46,434 bases of DNA from JAFGJU01 sp964570935 (GCA_964570935.1 CAZMZP010000041.1:1-46434), one strand, 5' to 3'; shown: positions 32,579 to 41,003, counted from the stretch's first letter. Program-made: numbers and translations. Notes: generated by a model not told the origin, from the letters alone.

Positions 32579-32612
32579 GACACGTCTTCACGGTGTCGGG
32601 AGAAAAACAGCA

Positions 32613-33776
32613 GTGACGCGCGGAGACTACGGAAGGATCTCGATCTTTGTGCTGGTGGACGCCCTCGGGTGGCGGTTCGCACAGAAGCACGCGTTCCTGT
32701 CCGACATCCTGCCCCGCAGGCACGAGATGACAACGGTGCTGGGCTTCAGCTCGGCGGCCATACCCACCGTGCTTTCGGGGCGGATGCCGGAAGAGCACGG
32801 TCACTGGTGTCTCTTCCGCAGGCGCAGGTTCCTGTCTTGTTTCAGCTGGGCACTGCCGGTTCTTGCACTGCCGCCCGTCATCAGGGAAAACTATCGCACC
32901 CGCAACGCCGTAGGCGCTCTCACCAGGAGTCTGTTCAACATCACCGGCTATTTCTGCCTGTACGAGGTGCCGGTCTCCGTCCTTCCCCGCCTCGACTACG
33001 TGGAGAGAAAGGACCTGTGGGCGCCGGGGGCGCTTTCCGGGTGCAAGAACATCTTCGACGAGCTCAACGTGAACGCCGTGGCCTACTACGCCAGCGGGTG
33101 GCGTAACACTGACGAGCAGAAGTTGGCGTCCTGCCTGGGCGCGGTGGCGGAGTCGCCGGTTCAGTGCTGCTTTCTGTACTTGAGCGAGCTGGACGCCGCT
33201 CTGCATGCGCAGGGGCCGGATTCGGAGGGAGCGAGGCAGGCCCTCGTGGCCGCGGGCGTGAGGATAAGGCGACTGCTGGCCAGGGCCGCGGACCTTTATT
33301 CAGACGTGCGCCTGTTCGTGTTTTCCGACCACGGTATGACGACCGTGAGCGGCACTCATGACCTCCAATCGGCGCTCAGACAGGCGCGGGCCTCGGGCCC
33401 GCTCAGGCGCGCGGCCTTCTTCGCCTTCTACGACTCGACGATGGCCAGGTTCTGGCCCAGGAACAGGGACGCCAGGCTGGCGCTCGAAGAATTCCTGTCC
33501 TCCCTGCCCTACGGCAGGGTGCTGTCGGAGGACGACAGGGCCGAGCTGGGCCTGCGATTCCGAGGCAACGAGTACGGCGACGTGATCTTTCTGATGAACC
33601 GCGGCCGCGTCATAGTGCCCAGTTTCGCCTCGAGCGCCGCGCCCAGGGCCATGCACGGCTTCCATCCGTCCGACCCCGACAGCGCCGCGTGTCTTCTGGC
33701 CGCGAACGAGGTCAAGGCGCCGCCGGTCCACGTGAAGGACATGTACTCGGTATTCTTGAACGAGCTCGGCATATGA
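32613..33776 (+). CDS. Alkaline-phosphatase-superfamily phosphodiesterase/pyrophosphatase
   Basis: 387-aa metal-dependent hydrolase or transferase of the nucleotide pyrophosphatase/phosphodiesterase type. Evidence: SIFVLVDALGW with metal ligand Asp16; LGFSSAAIPTVLSGRMPEEHG, holding a likely Ser46/Ser47 nucleophile and the family P-x-x-HG motif; LYLSELDAALHAQGP; VFSDHGM; and MHGFHPSD near the C-terminus with further metal-binding His and Asp. No signal peptide or membrane helix is evident, so it may act in the cytoplasm on nucleotide sugars or lipid-linked intermediates. GTG 32613 lies after GGGAG. It overlaps the flippase start by 4 bp (ATGA). Confidence 0.82.
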   Translation: MTRGDYGRISIFVLVDALGWRFAQKHAFLSDILPRRHEMTTVLGFSSAAIPTVLSGRMPEEHGHWCLFRRRRFLSCFSWALPVLALPPVIRENYRTRNAVGALTRSLFNITGYFCLYEVPVSVLPRLDYVERKDLWAPGALSGCKNIFDELNVNAVAYYASGWRNTDEQKLASCLGAVAESPVQCCFLYLSELDAALHAQGPDSEGARQALVAAGVRIRRLLARAADLYSDVRLFVFSDHGMTTVSGTHDLQSALRQARASGPLRRAAFFAFYDSTMARFWPRNRDARLALEEFLSSLPYGRVLSEDDRAELGLRFRGNEYGDVIFLMNRGRVIVPSFASSAAPRAMHGFHPSDPDSAACLLAANEVKAPPVHVKDMYSVFLNELGI

Positions 33777-35353
33777 CGGACACGGAGAGTATGGGCAGAG
33801 CCTCAGAACAACCCGGCCGGGCCGGTGCGGGGTCTACTGCGGGCTCCACGGCAGGCAGGGTCACGACCGCCATGGGCTGGAGCGTGGGAGCCAAACTGGC
33901 CAGGACGGCCATCGCCCTGGCCTCGTCCATAGTGGTTGTGCGGGGCCTGGGCGCCCACGACTACGGGGTGCTGAGCAGCGTCAGAACCATCCTCACGTTT
34001 CTGGCTTTCCTGTGCGGCCTGGGTCTGGGCCAGGCGCTTCTCAGGTTCATGCCCGAGCTCAGGGTCAAGCGCAACGCCGAGGGTGCAAGGGGGCTTCTGG
34101 CCTTCGCTCTGCTGGTGCAGCTCGCGGCCTGGGCGGCCTTCTTCGTCGTCTTCCTCCTGTGGGGCGAGAGCCTCGGGGCTTTCTTCAAGACCCCCGGCCT
34201 GGGCCTGATACTTAGGGTGGGGGCTGGGCTGCTGGTCATCGACCTTATGGCAGTGCTGGCCTCGCAGCTGCTCACTTCCTTCTACGACGTCAAGCTCCTC
34301 AGCGTCTACACCACGGTGTCGCTGGTGGTCACTCTGGCGCTGACGGTGGCGTTTTTGCGGATGGGGCACGGCGTGCTGGGCGTGCTCGTGGCCGCGGCCA
34401 TATCCGGCGGGCTTCTCACCGCCTTGCTGCTGGAGCGCTGCGCCCTGCACGTGCCGCTCACGCTCAAGCCCTCCTTCACCGGTGTCGGCAGGGTGATGAA
34501 GTATTCTCTGCCGTTCGCGGTGATAGGAGTCCTCAACCTGGTCACGTGGCGGCAGTCGGAGACACTTTTCCTGTTGTACTTTAGGACCGCCGAGGACGCG
34601 GGTCTCTTCGACCTAGGCTACAGGGTGCCGCAGCAGGTGCTGGAGATGGTTCCCGGCGCGGTCTGGCCGCTCCTGATGGCCACGTTCGCGGAAGTGTACA
34701 CGCGGAGGAGGGAGGCCCTGGGAGACGCCATAAGTGCCTACTACAAGCTTCTCTTCGTCCTGGTGGCCCCGCTGTCCGTGTTCGGGGCCGCTGTATCGGC
34801 GGCCGGGGTCCCGATCGTGTTCGGAGCGCCGATGGCTCAGTCGGGGGCGCTCGCGCAGATGTTTTTCCTGATATTCTCGGTGTCTTTCTTCGCCACGCCG
34901 CTGAGCATGTCGCTTTACGTGATGGAGCTGACCTGGCTCAACCTCATCATCTACTGCGCCAACGCGGCGGTGAACATAGGATTGGACTTCGTCCTGATCC
35001 CGCGCTACGGCCTCTTCGGCGCGGTCGTGCCAGTGACTATTGTCATCGCGGCCTCGCCTTTCGTGTATTATTATGCGCTCAAGAGAACTGGAGTCCGTTT
35101 TGCCGTCCCCTGGGGCTTCATAAAGCGGTGCTACGCAGCGTCGCTGCCCCTGGCGGCGTTCTTCTTCGTGGCAGACTACCTGCACTCGGTGTTTGCTTTT
35201 CTGGCGGCCTGCGCCGGAGGCGTCCTGCTGTTCTGGGTTTCGGCCAGACTGGTGGCGATTTTCCGGGACGAAGACGTTTTCCTTCTGGACGGCCTCGGGC
35301 CGCGGCTCAAGCCCCTAGTGCTGGGCTTCTTCGGCTGGAAGAGCAGTCGCTGA
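33773..35353 (+). CDS. Wzx-like oligosaccharide/lipid-linked glycan flippase
   Basis: 526-aa polytopic membrane protein of the MOP/MATE polysaccharide transporter family, which moves undecaprenyl-linked repeat units across the inner membrane. Around 12-14 hydrophobic segments are visible. The N-terminal block is GWSVGAKLARTAIALASSIV, followed by VRGLGAHDYGVLSSVRTI, LGLGQALLRFMPEL and the mid-protein RVMKYSLPFAVIGVLNLVTW. ATG 33773 overlaps the previous stop, and a second ATG at 33791 is possible; the first about 40 residues are hydrophilic and low-complexity. Its presence implies a Wzx/Wzy-type route rather than an ABC transporter. Confidence 0.9.
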   Translation: MTDTESMGRASEQPGRAGAGSTAGSTAGRVTTAMGWSVGAKLARTAIALASSIVVVRGLGAHDYGVLSSVRTILTFLAFLCGLGLGQALLRFMPELRVKRNAEGARGLLAFALLVQLAAWAAFFVVFLLWGESLGAFFKTPGLGLILRVGAGLLVIDLMAVLASQLLTSFYDVKLLSVYTTVSLVVTLALTVAFLRMGHGVLGVLVAAAISGGLLTALLLERCALHVPLTLKPSFTGVGRVMKYSLPFAVIGVLNLVTWRQSETLFLLYFRTAEDAGLFDLGYRVPQQVLEMVPGAVWPLLMATFAEVYTRRREALGDAISAYYKLLFVLVAPLSVFGAAVSAAGVPIVFGAPMAQSGALAQMFFLIFSVSFFATPLSMSLYVMELTWLNLIIYCANAAVNIGLDFVLIPRYGLFGAVVPVTIVIAASPFVYYYALKRTGVRFAVPWGFIKRCYAASLPLAAFFFVADYLHSVFAFLAACAGGVLLFWVSARLVAIFRDEDVFLLDGLGPRLKPLVLGFFGWKSSR

Positions 35354-35377
35354 CCCGGACAACAGGGCCCGAGGACA

Positions 35378-35399
35378 CTCCCGCGGCGTGGAGCGGGAG
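35378..35399 (+). promoter_or_regulatory. Stem-loop between flippase and epimerase genes
   Basis: Perfect 7-bp stem CTCCCGC/GCGGGAG with an 8-nt loop in the 76-nt gap. There is no T-run after it. It may set relative expression of the flanking genes. Confidence 0.35.
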
Positions 35400-35429
35400 C
35401 AACACTGTGACTTTGAGAGGTGTGACGCA

Positions 35430-36419
35430 ATGGACAAACCGAAGATTCTCGTGACCGGGGGAGCCGGGTACGTGGGCTCCACACTCGTGCGCCGTCTTCT
35501 GGCCCGGGGGTACGCCGCGCGCGTACTGGACAATCTGCTTTTCGGAGACGGGTCCGTCAGGGAGCTCTACGGCAATCCCGATTTCGAGCTCATGAAGGGC
35601 GACATACGGCACATAGAAGACGTCGTCGAGTCCATGGACGGCTGCTACGGAGTGATACACCTGGCCGGGCTCGTTGGAGACCCGGCGTGCGAGCTCAAAC
35701 CCGACGTGACGCACGCGATAAACCTCGAGGCCACCAAGATCCTGGTCGAGATCACGAAATACAAGGGACTCAAGCGCTTCGTGTTCGCTTCCACCTGCAG
35801 CGTCTACGGAGCCGCCGAGGACTACATCCTGAACGAGGGCTCCATCGTGAACCCGGTCTCGCTCTACGCCGAGACCAACTTGAGGTCGGAGGAGATAATC
35901 CTGAGGGGCTTCGACGACACCGACGTGGTCACTGCCATCATGCGGTTCGCCACCATCTACGGCTCCTCGTACAGAATGCGCTTCGACCTGGTCGTCAACA
36001 TACTCGCGGCCAAGGCCGTGAACGACCGCAAGATAAAGATATACGGAGGAAGACAGTGGAGGCCCAACGTCCACGTGGAGGACGCGGCCGAGGCGTCGAT
36101 CATGCTGCTCGAGGCCCCCGGGTCAAGCGTCAACAGGGAGATATTCAACGTCGGCAGCGACGAGCAGAACTACCGCATCTCCGAGCTGGGCGACATCGTG
36201 AGGCAGTGCGTGCCGGGGACAGCCGTGGAAGTGGTGGAGGAGAGCACAGACTTGAGAAGCTACCACGTGTCGTTCGACAAGGCCAGGCACGTGCTGGGCT
36301 ACAGGGTCGGCCGCACTGTCAAGTCCGGCGTCGTCGAGATCCAGAAACTGTTCGATGAGAAGCGCATTCCCAATTATCTGGACGACGTCTACTACAACGT
36401 CAGGTATCGGTACAAATGA
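35430..36419 (+). CDS. NAD-dependent sugar-nucleotide epimerase/dehydratase (extended SDR)
   Basis: 329-aa extended short-chain dehydrogenase acting on a nucleotide sugar. Rossmann motif GGAGYVGS (10-17), then GDIRHIED, VIHLAGLVGDPA, FASTCSVYG with the catalytic Ser/Thr, and SLYAETNLRSEE where Tyr146 is present but the Lys expected four residues later is Asn150 (codon AAC at 35877). The C-terminal substrate domain has MRFATIYG and WRPNVHVEDAAEA. ATG 35430 follows GAGAGGTG. With the DegT, GNAT and ATP-grasp genes downstream it probably belongs to amino-sugar synthesis, as a C4 or C3 oxidoreductase, epimerase or dehydratase. The loss of Lys makes normal activity uncertain. Confidence 0.88.
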   Translation: MDKPKILVTGGAGYVGSTLVRRLLARGYAARVLDNLLFGDGSVRELYGNPDFELMKGDIRHIEDVVESMDGCYGVIHLAGLVGDPACELKPDVTHAINLEATKILVEITKYKGLKRFVFASTCSVYGAAEDYILNEGSIVNPVSLYAETNLRSEEIILRGFDDTDVVTAIMRFATIYGSSYRMRFDLVVNILAAKAVNDRKIKIYGGRQWRPNVHVEDAAEASIMLLEAPGSSVNREIFNVGSDEQNYRISELGDIVRQCVPGTAVEVVEESTDLRSYHVSFDKARHVLGYRVGRTVKSGVVEIQKLFDEKRIPNYLDDVYYNVRYRYK

Positions 36420-36451
36420 CACGGCGCGCCAGCGCCCGAGTGAGGACTTAG

Positions 36452-37651
36452 ATGACATCTCTTCCTGCGTCCGCCGGGGGAACGCCGGTCCGCAAGCAGT
36501 TCCTGCCGTTCGCGCTGCCTCTCGTGGGGGAGGAAGAAAAGAGGGAAGTGCTGAAGGTGCTGGATTCCGGCTGGATTACCACCGGCCCCCGCACCTTCGA
36601 GTTCGAGAAGCGGCTGGCCTCTTACACCGGGGCCGCTCACGCGGTCGCGCTCAGCTCGTGCACTGCCGCCCTACACGTTTCCCTCGCCGCGCTGGGCGTG
36701 GGCGAGGGGGACGAGGTGATCACCTCCACGATGACGTTCTGCTCCACGGCCAACGTCATCATCCATCTCAAGGCGAGGCCGGTGCTGGCTGACGTCGAGC
36801 CCGGCGCCCTGACCATCTCGCCGGACGAGATAAGACGCAGGATGACCCCGCGCACGAAGGCAATCGTGCCCGTCCACTACGGCGGACATCCCTGCCGCAT
36901 GGACGAGATAGCGGAGATCGCCGCGGGTCGCGGTGTTCCGGTCGTGGAAGACGCCGCCCACGCCCTGGGCGCCGTTTACAGGGGAAGGAACGTGGGCACG
37001 TTGAGCGCGGCCACCTGCTTCAGCTTCTACGCCATAAAGAACGTCACGACCGCCGAGGGCGGCGCCGTCGTCCTGGACGACCCCGACCTCGCGGCCAGAA
37101 TCCGCCTGTACGGCCTGCACGGCATGAGCAAGGACGCGTGGAAAAGGTACACTTCCGCCGGCTCCTGGTACTACGAGGTCATGTATCCCGGGTTCAAATA
37201 CAACATGACCGACATACAGGCCGCCCTGGGCCTGTGCCAGATGGACAAAATCAACGAGTTCATGGCGCGACGGGACAAGATCGTGTCACTTTACGACGGA
37301 GAATTCGCCGGGATGGAGGAAATCGCGACCCTGTCGGTTGACAGCGGGGTACGGCACGCGCGGCACCTCTACCCAATTCTGCTCAACCTGGACCGACTCA
37401 CCATAGACAGAGCCAGGTTCATTGAGGAGTTGAAGGCAGAGAACATAGGCACGACAGTGAATTTCGTACCGGTCCACATGCACCCTTACTACAGGGACAC
37501 TTTCGGACTCAAGCGCGAGGACTTCCCGGTCGCCGCGCAGGCTTACGACAGGCTGATATCGCTTCCGCTCTACCCCAAGATGACGGACCAGGACGCGGCG
37601 GACGTGGTGGCAGGGGTGAAGAAGATAGCTCTGCATTTCCGCAGACGTTGA
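36452..37651 (+). CDS. DegT/DnrJ/EryC1 family sugar aminotransferase
   Basis: 399-aa PLP enzyme that puts an amino group on a keto-sugar nucleotide. Motifs: FALPLVGEEEKREVLKVLDS, WITTGPRTFEFE, ALSSCTAALHVSLAALGVG, GDEVITSTMTFCSTANVI, VPVHYGGHPCRMDEI, VVEDAAHALGAVYRG (Asp167 and His170) and CFSFYAIKNVTTAEGGAVV with Schiff-base Lys196. FKYNMTDIQAALGLCQM lies in the C-terminal half. The WITTGP start resembles ArnB and PseC. ATG 36452 lies 32 nt after the epimerase, with GAGGA upstream. Sugar and position specificity cannot be decided. Confidence 0.92.
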   Translation: MTSLPASAGGTPVRKQFLPFALPLVGEEEKREVLKVLDSGWITTGPRTFEFEKRLASYTGAAHAVALSSCTAALHVSLAALGVGEGDEVITSTMTFCSTANVIIHLKARPVLADVEPGALTISPDEIRRRMTPRTKAIVPVHYGGHPCRMDEIAEIAAGRGVPVVEDAAHALGAVYRGRNVGTLSAATCFSFYAIKNVTTAEGGAVVLDDPDLAARIRLYGLHGMSKDAWKRYTSAGSWYYEVMYPGFKYNMTDIQAALGLCQMDKINEFMARRDKIVSLYDGEFAGMEEIATLSVDSGVRHARHLYPILLNLDRLTIDRARFIEELKAENIGTTVNFVPVHMHPYYRDTFGLKREDFPVAAQAYDRLISLPLYPKMTDQDAADVVAGVKKIALHFRRR

Positions 37652-37708
37652 CGGCCGGTCACCGGATGGCCCGGTCGGCCGGTTTCGAGAAGGGAGGTCG
37701 TTCTCATA

Positions 37709-38242
37709 ATGAAGGAAAGAAAGGTCGTGCTTTGCGCCCTGGACACCGAGCACGTTCAGAGAACACTGAAATGGGTCAACGACCCGCAGGTCACCAGGTT
37801 CACCGGCACCGTCTTCCCGATCGGCGCCAGCGAGAACGAGGCGTACTGGCGGGAGGTACGCAAGGAGCGGAGCAGGGCCATCTTCGGCGTGGAGACGCGC
37901 GAAGGCAAGCACATCGGCAACGTGGAGCTCAGGAACATAGACTGGATCTCCAAGAACGCCGAAACGACCTTCTACATCGGCGACTCTGAATTCAGGGGAA
38001 AAGGCTACGGCAGCGAGATGCTGGCGACCCTGTGCGATTTCGCCTTCCTGCGACTGGGCATGCACAGGTTGAACTGCAGGGTTTTCGACTACAACGAGGT
38101 CGCAGCAAGAATGGTGGCCTGGGTCGGATTCAAGCAAGAAGGCGTGATGAGGGAGCAGCTGTTCAGGGACGGCGCATATCACGACATAATAATCTTCGGC
38201 GCGCTCAGGACCGACTACGAAAACGCGCCGTGCAACAAGTAG
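37709..38242 (+). CDS. GNAT-family N-acetyltransferase
   Basis: 177-aa acetyltransferase with the RimJ/RimL-like layout: LKWVNDPQVTRFTGTVFPIG, GVETREGKHIGNVELRNID, TTFYIGDSEFRGKGYGSEM (acetyl-CoA loop RGKGYG) and LNCRVFDYNEVAARMVAWVG. FKQEGVMREQLFRDGAYHDI follows near the end. The neighbours (sugar aminotransferase upstream, ATP-grasp ligase downstream) suggest N-acylation of the amino sugar, like PseH or related enzymes, rather than protein acetylation. ATG 37709 lies ten bases after GGGAGGT. Confidence 0.88.
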   Translation: MKERKVVLCALDTEHVQRTLKWVNDPQVTRFTGTVFPIGASENEAYWREVRKERSRAIFGVETREGKHIGNVELRNIDWISKNAETTFYIGDSEFRGKGYGSEMLATLCDFAFLRLGMHRLNCRVFDYNEVAARMVAWVGFKQEGVMREQLFRDGAYHDIIIFGALRTDYENAPCNK

Positions 38243-38251
38243 CAGCGATAG

Positions 38252-38280
38252 GGTGCCGGCCGCGGCTGGCGGCCGGCGCC
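38252..38280 (+). promoter_or_regulatory. Very stable 12-bp stem-loop between GNAT and ATP-grasp genes
   Basis: GGTGCCGGCCGC pairs with GCGGCCGGCGCC across a 5-nt loop; all pairs are Watson-Crick except one G-U. It ends 23 nt before the TTG start of the next gene. There is no T-run. It may act as a partial terminator, an RNA-end protector or a translational brake. Confidence 0.45.
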
Positions 38281-38303
38281 ACTCACGACCGGCAGGAGCG
38301 CGC

Positions 38304-39497
38304 TTGAACAGGACAAAATCGAGAAAGATCCTGATAGTCGGGGCGGGCTTCCTTCAGAGCTTCGCGATCAGGCGGGCCGCGCAGATGGGGCTTCACGTGG
38401 TCGCCCTCGACAGGGACCCGGACGCGCCCGGATTCCGATGGTCTCACAAGCGGGAGATCGCGGACACGAGGGACGCCTCGGCCTGTCTGGAGGCGGCCAG
38501 AAGAGAGAAAGTGGACGCGGTCGTGTCCGTATGCACGGACTTTGCCGTCAAGAGCGTGGCCTTCGTGGCCGAGAGCCTCGGGCTGCCGGGCCTCTCCACC
38601 CAGGCCGCCAGGGTCGCCACGGACAAGTGGCTGATGAGAGAGGCGTTGGCCGTGGCGGGCGTGGGGTCTCCGGAGTTCGGGAGGGCCGCGTCACTGGACG
38701 AGGCGCGGGAGCTTTCGTCGCGCGTGGGTCTTCCGTGCATAGTGAAGCCGGTGGACTCAGTGGGCAGCAGGGGGGTCACCAAGGTGGAGACTCCATCACA
38801 GGTGGACGCCGCGTTTGCGTCCGCGGTGGACGCCTCTGCCAGCGGCTCTGCCATAGTCGAGAGCTTCGTGGACGGGCCCGAGATGAGCGTGGAAGCAGTG
38901 ACGTCGCGCGGGAAGACGTGGATAGCCGCCGTCACCGACAAGATCACCACCGGCCCCCCTCATTTTGTGGAGCTCGGGCACACCCAGCCGTCGGCGTTCT
39001 CTTGGCACGCCTCGGTCCGCCAGGCGGTGGACGCCTGTGTTGGCGCGCTGGGCATAGATTTTTCCGCGACGCACACCGAGCTCCGGATGACCCCAGGTGG
39101 TCCGGTGGTCATGGAGGTCGGCGCCAGGCTGGGGGGAGACCGCATCACCTCCGACCTCGTGCCGTTGTCCTGCGGAGTGGACCTGATGGAGACCGTGATT
39201 AGAATAGCTTTGGGTGAGGACCCCGCGGTGACTCCGAAGTGGGAGAGAGGCTCCGCTATTAGATATTTGCGGGTGCCGCCGGGTGTCATCGCCTCCGTGG
39301 ACGGAATCGAGGCCGCGAGTTCCGTCAAGGGCGTAGTGGACGTCCATTTCGACATGAACCCCGGGGACAGGGTGCCGGAGCTCAAGAGCAGCTCCGACAG
39401 AGTGGGTCACGTGGTGGCCGAGGGTCCCGGCGCCCGGGAAGCGGCCGAAGCGGCGGAGAAAGCGTTGTCCAGAATAAAAGTCGAGGTAGTCGCATGA
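38304..39497 (+). CDS. ATP-grasp carboxylate-amine ligase
   Basis: 397-aa ATP-grasp enzyme, which joins a carboxylate to an amine through an acyl-phosphate. Layout: pre-ATP-grasp Rossmann-like domain (KILIVGAGFLQSFAIRRA, HVVALDRDPDAPGF, VDAVVSVCTDFAVKSVA); ATP-grasp with DKWLMREALAVAGVGSPEF, LPCIVKPVDSVGSRGVTKVE and AIVESFVDGPEMSVEAV; and the metal region TELRMTPGGPVVMEVGARLG followed by GGDRITSDLVP. A C-terminal beta domain completes it. TTG 38304 lies five bases after AGGAG. It may attach an amino acid to the amino sugar made by neighbouring genes. Its stop overlaps the GT2 start by 4 bp. Confidence 0.88.
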   Translation: MNRTKSRKILIVGAGFLQSFAIRRAAQMGLHVVALDRDPDAPGFRWSHKREIADTRDASACLEAARREKVDAVVSVCTDFAVKSVAFVAESLGLPGLSTQAARVATDKWLMREALAVAGVGSPEFGRAASLDEARELSSRVGLPCIVKPVDSVGSRGVTKVETPSQVDAAFASAVDASASGSAIVESFVDGPEMSVEAVTSRGKTWIAAVTDKITTGPPHFVELGHTQPSAFSWHASVRQAVDACVGALGIDFSATHTELRMTPGGPVVMEVGARLGGDRITSDLVPLSCGVDLMETVIRIALGEDPAVTPKWERGSAIRYLRVPPGVIASVDGIEAASSVKGVVDVHFDMNPGDRVPELKSSSDRVGHVVAEGPGAREAAEAAEKALSRIKVEVVA

Positions 39498-40222
39498 ACA
39501 GAGACCCCCGGATCCTGGTGGTGATTCCCGCCTTCAACGAATCCGCCAACGTGGGCAAGGTAGTTACCGAGGTCAGGAAGGACGCGCCGCACGTGGACGT
39601 CGTCGTGGTGAACGACGGGTCAACTGACGCCACTGCCGAGATGGCCAGGGCGGCCGGAGCCCTCGTTCTCACCCACCCGTTCAACCTCGGCATGTTCGAA
39701 GCCGTCAGGACCGGGTTCGTGTACGCCCACAGGCACGGCTACGACATCACGATACAGGTGGACGCCGACGGACAGCACGTGCCGGCGGAGATAGGAAAGC
39801 TGGTCGACCCGGTCGTCCGTGAGGGGTACGACGTGGTGGTCGGCTCCAGGTACCTGGGAAGGGGAGACTACAGGACGCCGTTCATGCGCAAGTGCGGGAT
39901 ACTGTTCTTCGCCTGGGTCACCTCCGGGATGCTCCGGCAGAGAATAACCGACACCACGTGCGGGTTCAGGTCGTACGGCCGCCGCGCCATTCTGCTTTTC
40001 GCCAAGTACGATTCCACTGAATTCAGGGACTCGGTGGGGCTGGTCATAATCGGCAGGGCGGGCCTCAGGATCAAGGAAGTACCGGTTACCGTGCGCGAGA
40101 GGATCGGAGGCACTTCCACGATTTCGGCCATCAAGGCGCTGATATATCCGTTTGACTTCCTGCTCTCGCTTGTGGCCGTGCTGGCCAGGAAACGGCTTGT
40201 CGTACCGGGAGGTGACGCATGA
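39494..40222 (+). CDS. GT2 glycosyltransferase (polyprenyl-phosphate sugar synthase type)
   Basis: 242-aa GT-A fold enzyme similar to dolichol-phosphate mannose synthase, ArnC and GtrB. Motifs: VVIPAFNESANVGKVV, DVVVVNDGSTDAT, HPFNLGMFEAVRTGF (in place of the common NxGxxxA), TIQVDADGQH (DxD), VVGSRYLGRGDYRTPFMR and TTCGFRSYGRRA. It lacks the C-terminal pair of membrane helices of GtrB, having only one short hydrophobic stretch, ALIYPFDFLLSLVAVLA. ATG 39494 overlaps the ATP-grasp stop, and the stop overlaps the DUF2304 start. It is the first of four tightly packed genes. Confidence 0.92.
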   Translation: MNRDPRILVVIPAFNESANVGKVVTEVRKDAPHVDVVVVNDGSTDATAEMARAAGALVLTHPFNLGMFEAVRTGFVYAHRHGYDITIQVDADGQHVPAEIGKLVDPVVREGYDVVVGSRYLGRGDYRTPFMRKCGILFFAWVTSGMLRQRITDTTCGFRSYGRRAILLFAKYDSTEFRDSVGLVIIGRAGLRIKEVPVTVRERIGGTSTISAIKALIYPFDFLLSLVAVLARKRLVVPGGDA

Positions 40223-40641
40223 TATCGGTCAGAGTGGCGAGAGTGGCGATAGTAATCAGCATAATACTCGTCCTCATCGTCCTGGACATGGTGCGAAAGA
40301 AGAGACTGAGGGAAAAGTACGCTCTCATATGGCTGTTCACCGTGGCCGGCATGACAATGCTCGTGGTCTGGCAGGATCTCCTGCTGCGGATAACGGCGCT
40401 CATCGGCGCCATAGACCCGTCTTCCACGCTCTTCCTGTTCGGCATTCTGTTCGCCCTGGCCATACTCCTGCACCTGTCCATCAAGGTCTCGGAATTCTCC
40501 ACCCAGCTGAGGATCCTGGCCAAAGAAGTGGCCATGCTGAACGCCAGGGTCGAGGAGCTCTCCGGCTCGCCTTGCCGCGGGGATGCAGACCCTGTCGCCG
40601 GCTCCCCCGCAGGCGGCCGTAAAGAGGAGGGTAGGACATGA
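40219..40641 (+). CDS. DUF2304 small membrane protein
   Basis: 140 aa. Three hydrophobic segments, VAIVISIILVLIVLDMVRKK, YALIWLFTVAGMTMLVVWQD and LFLFGILFALAILLHLSI, are followed by a coiled-coil stretch (QLRILAKEVAMLNARVEEL) and a polar tail. DUF2304 genes commonly sit beside GT2 enzymes of the polyprenyl-phosphate sugar type; their role is not established. It is coupled by ATGA overlaps on both sides. It probably anchors or regulates the soluble GT2 enzyme at the membrane; this is inference. Confidence 0.88.
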   Translation: MISVRVARVAIVISIILVLIVLDMVRKKRLREKYALIWLFTVAGMTMLVVWQDLLLRITALIGAIDPSSTLFLFGILFALAILLHLSIKVSEFSTQLRILAKEVAMLNARVEELSGSPCRGDADPVAGSPAGGRKEEGRT

Positions 40642-41003
40642 GAACCATTGTGTACGTCGTGACGTGCGTGGTGATGTTGGTGGCGGGTCAAATGCTGGTG
40701 AAGCACGGACTGACCCTCAAAGGCGGCTTCCAGTTCTCTCTGGGGTCTCTGTGGCCGGAGCTGGCAAAGGTGTTCACCTCGGGTTATGTGTGGCTGGGAG
40801 CCGTTTTCACTTTCGGGAGCGGGTTCCTGTGGATGGACGTGCTGTCCAAGAAAGAGCTCAGCTTCGTGTATCCGTTTATCAGCCTTACGTACGTGGTCTC
40901 TCTCGTCGCCTCCACGCTGATATTCAGAGAGCACGTGTCGGCGCTGCGATGGTTGGGCGTGGTGGTCATCTGCGCCGGCGTGTACCTGGTTTCCAGGAGC
41001 TGA
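40638..41003 (+). CDS. EmrE/EamA-type four-helix transporter (ArnE-like)
   Basis: 121-aa protein with four hydrophobic helices (TIVYVVTCVVMLVAGQMLVK, YVWLGAVFTFGSGFLWMDVL, LSFVYPFISLTYVVSLVAST and WLGVVVICAGVYLVS) in the small multidrug resistance/ArnE topology. The second helix pair has the usual ELSFVYP motif and ends with a GVxxIxxGVxLV pattern. It lacks the Glu14 of drug-exporting EmrE in helix 1 (Gly-Gln-Met there), which favours a lipid-linked sugar flippase. ATG 40638 overlaps the previous stop. Confidence 0.85.
   Translation: MRTIVYVVTCVVMLVAGQMLVKHGLTLKGGFQFSLGSLWPELAKVFTSGYVWLGAVFTFGSGFLWMDVLSKKELSFVYPFISLTYVVSLVASTLIFREHVSALRWLGVVVICAGVYLVSRS

Noticed and set aside
40638..41003. 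Small multidrug efflux pump
   Set aside because: Topology fits, but the membrane Glu of helix 1 is missing and the gene sits inside a glycosyltransferase module, so a lipid-sugar flippase role is more likely.
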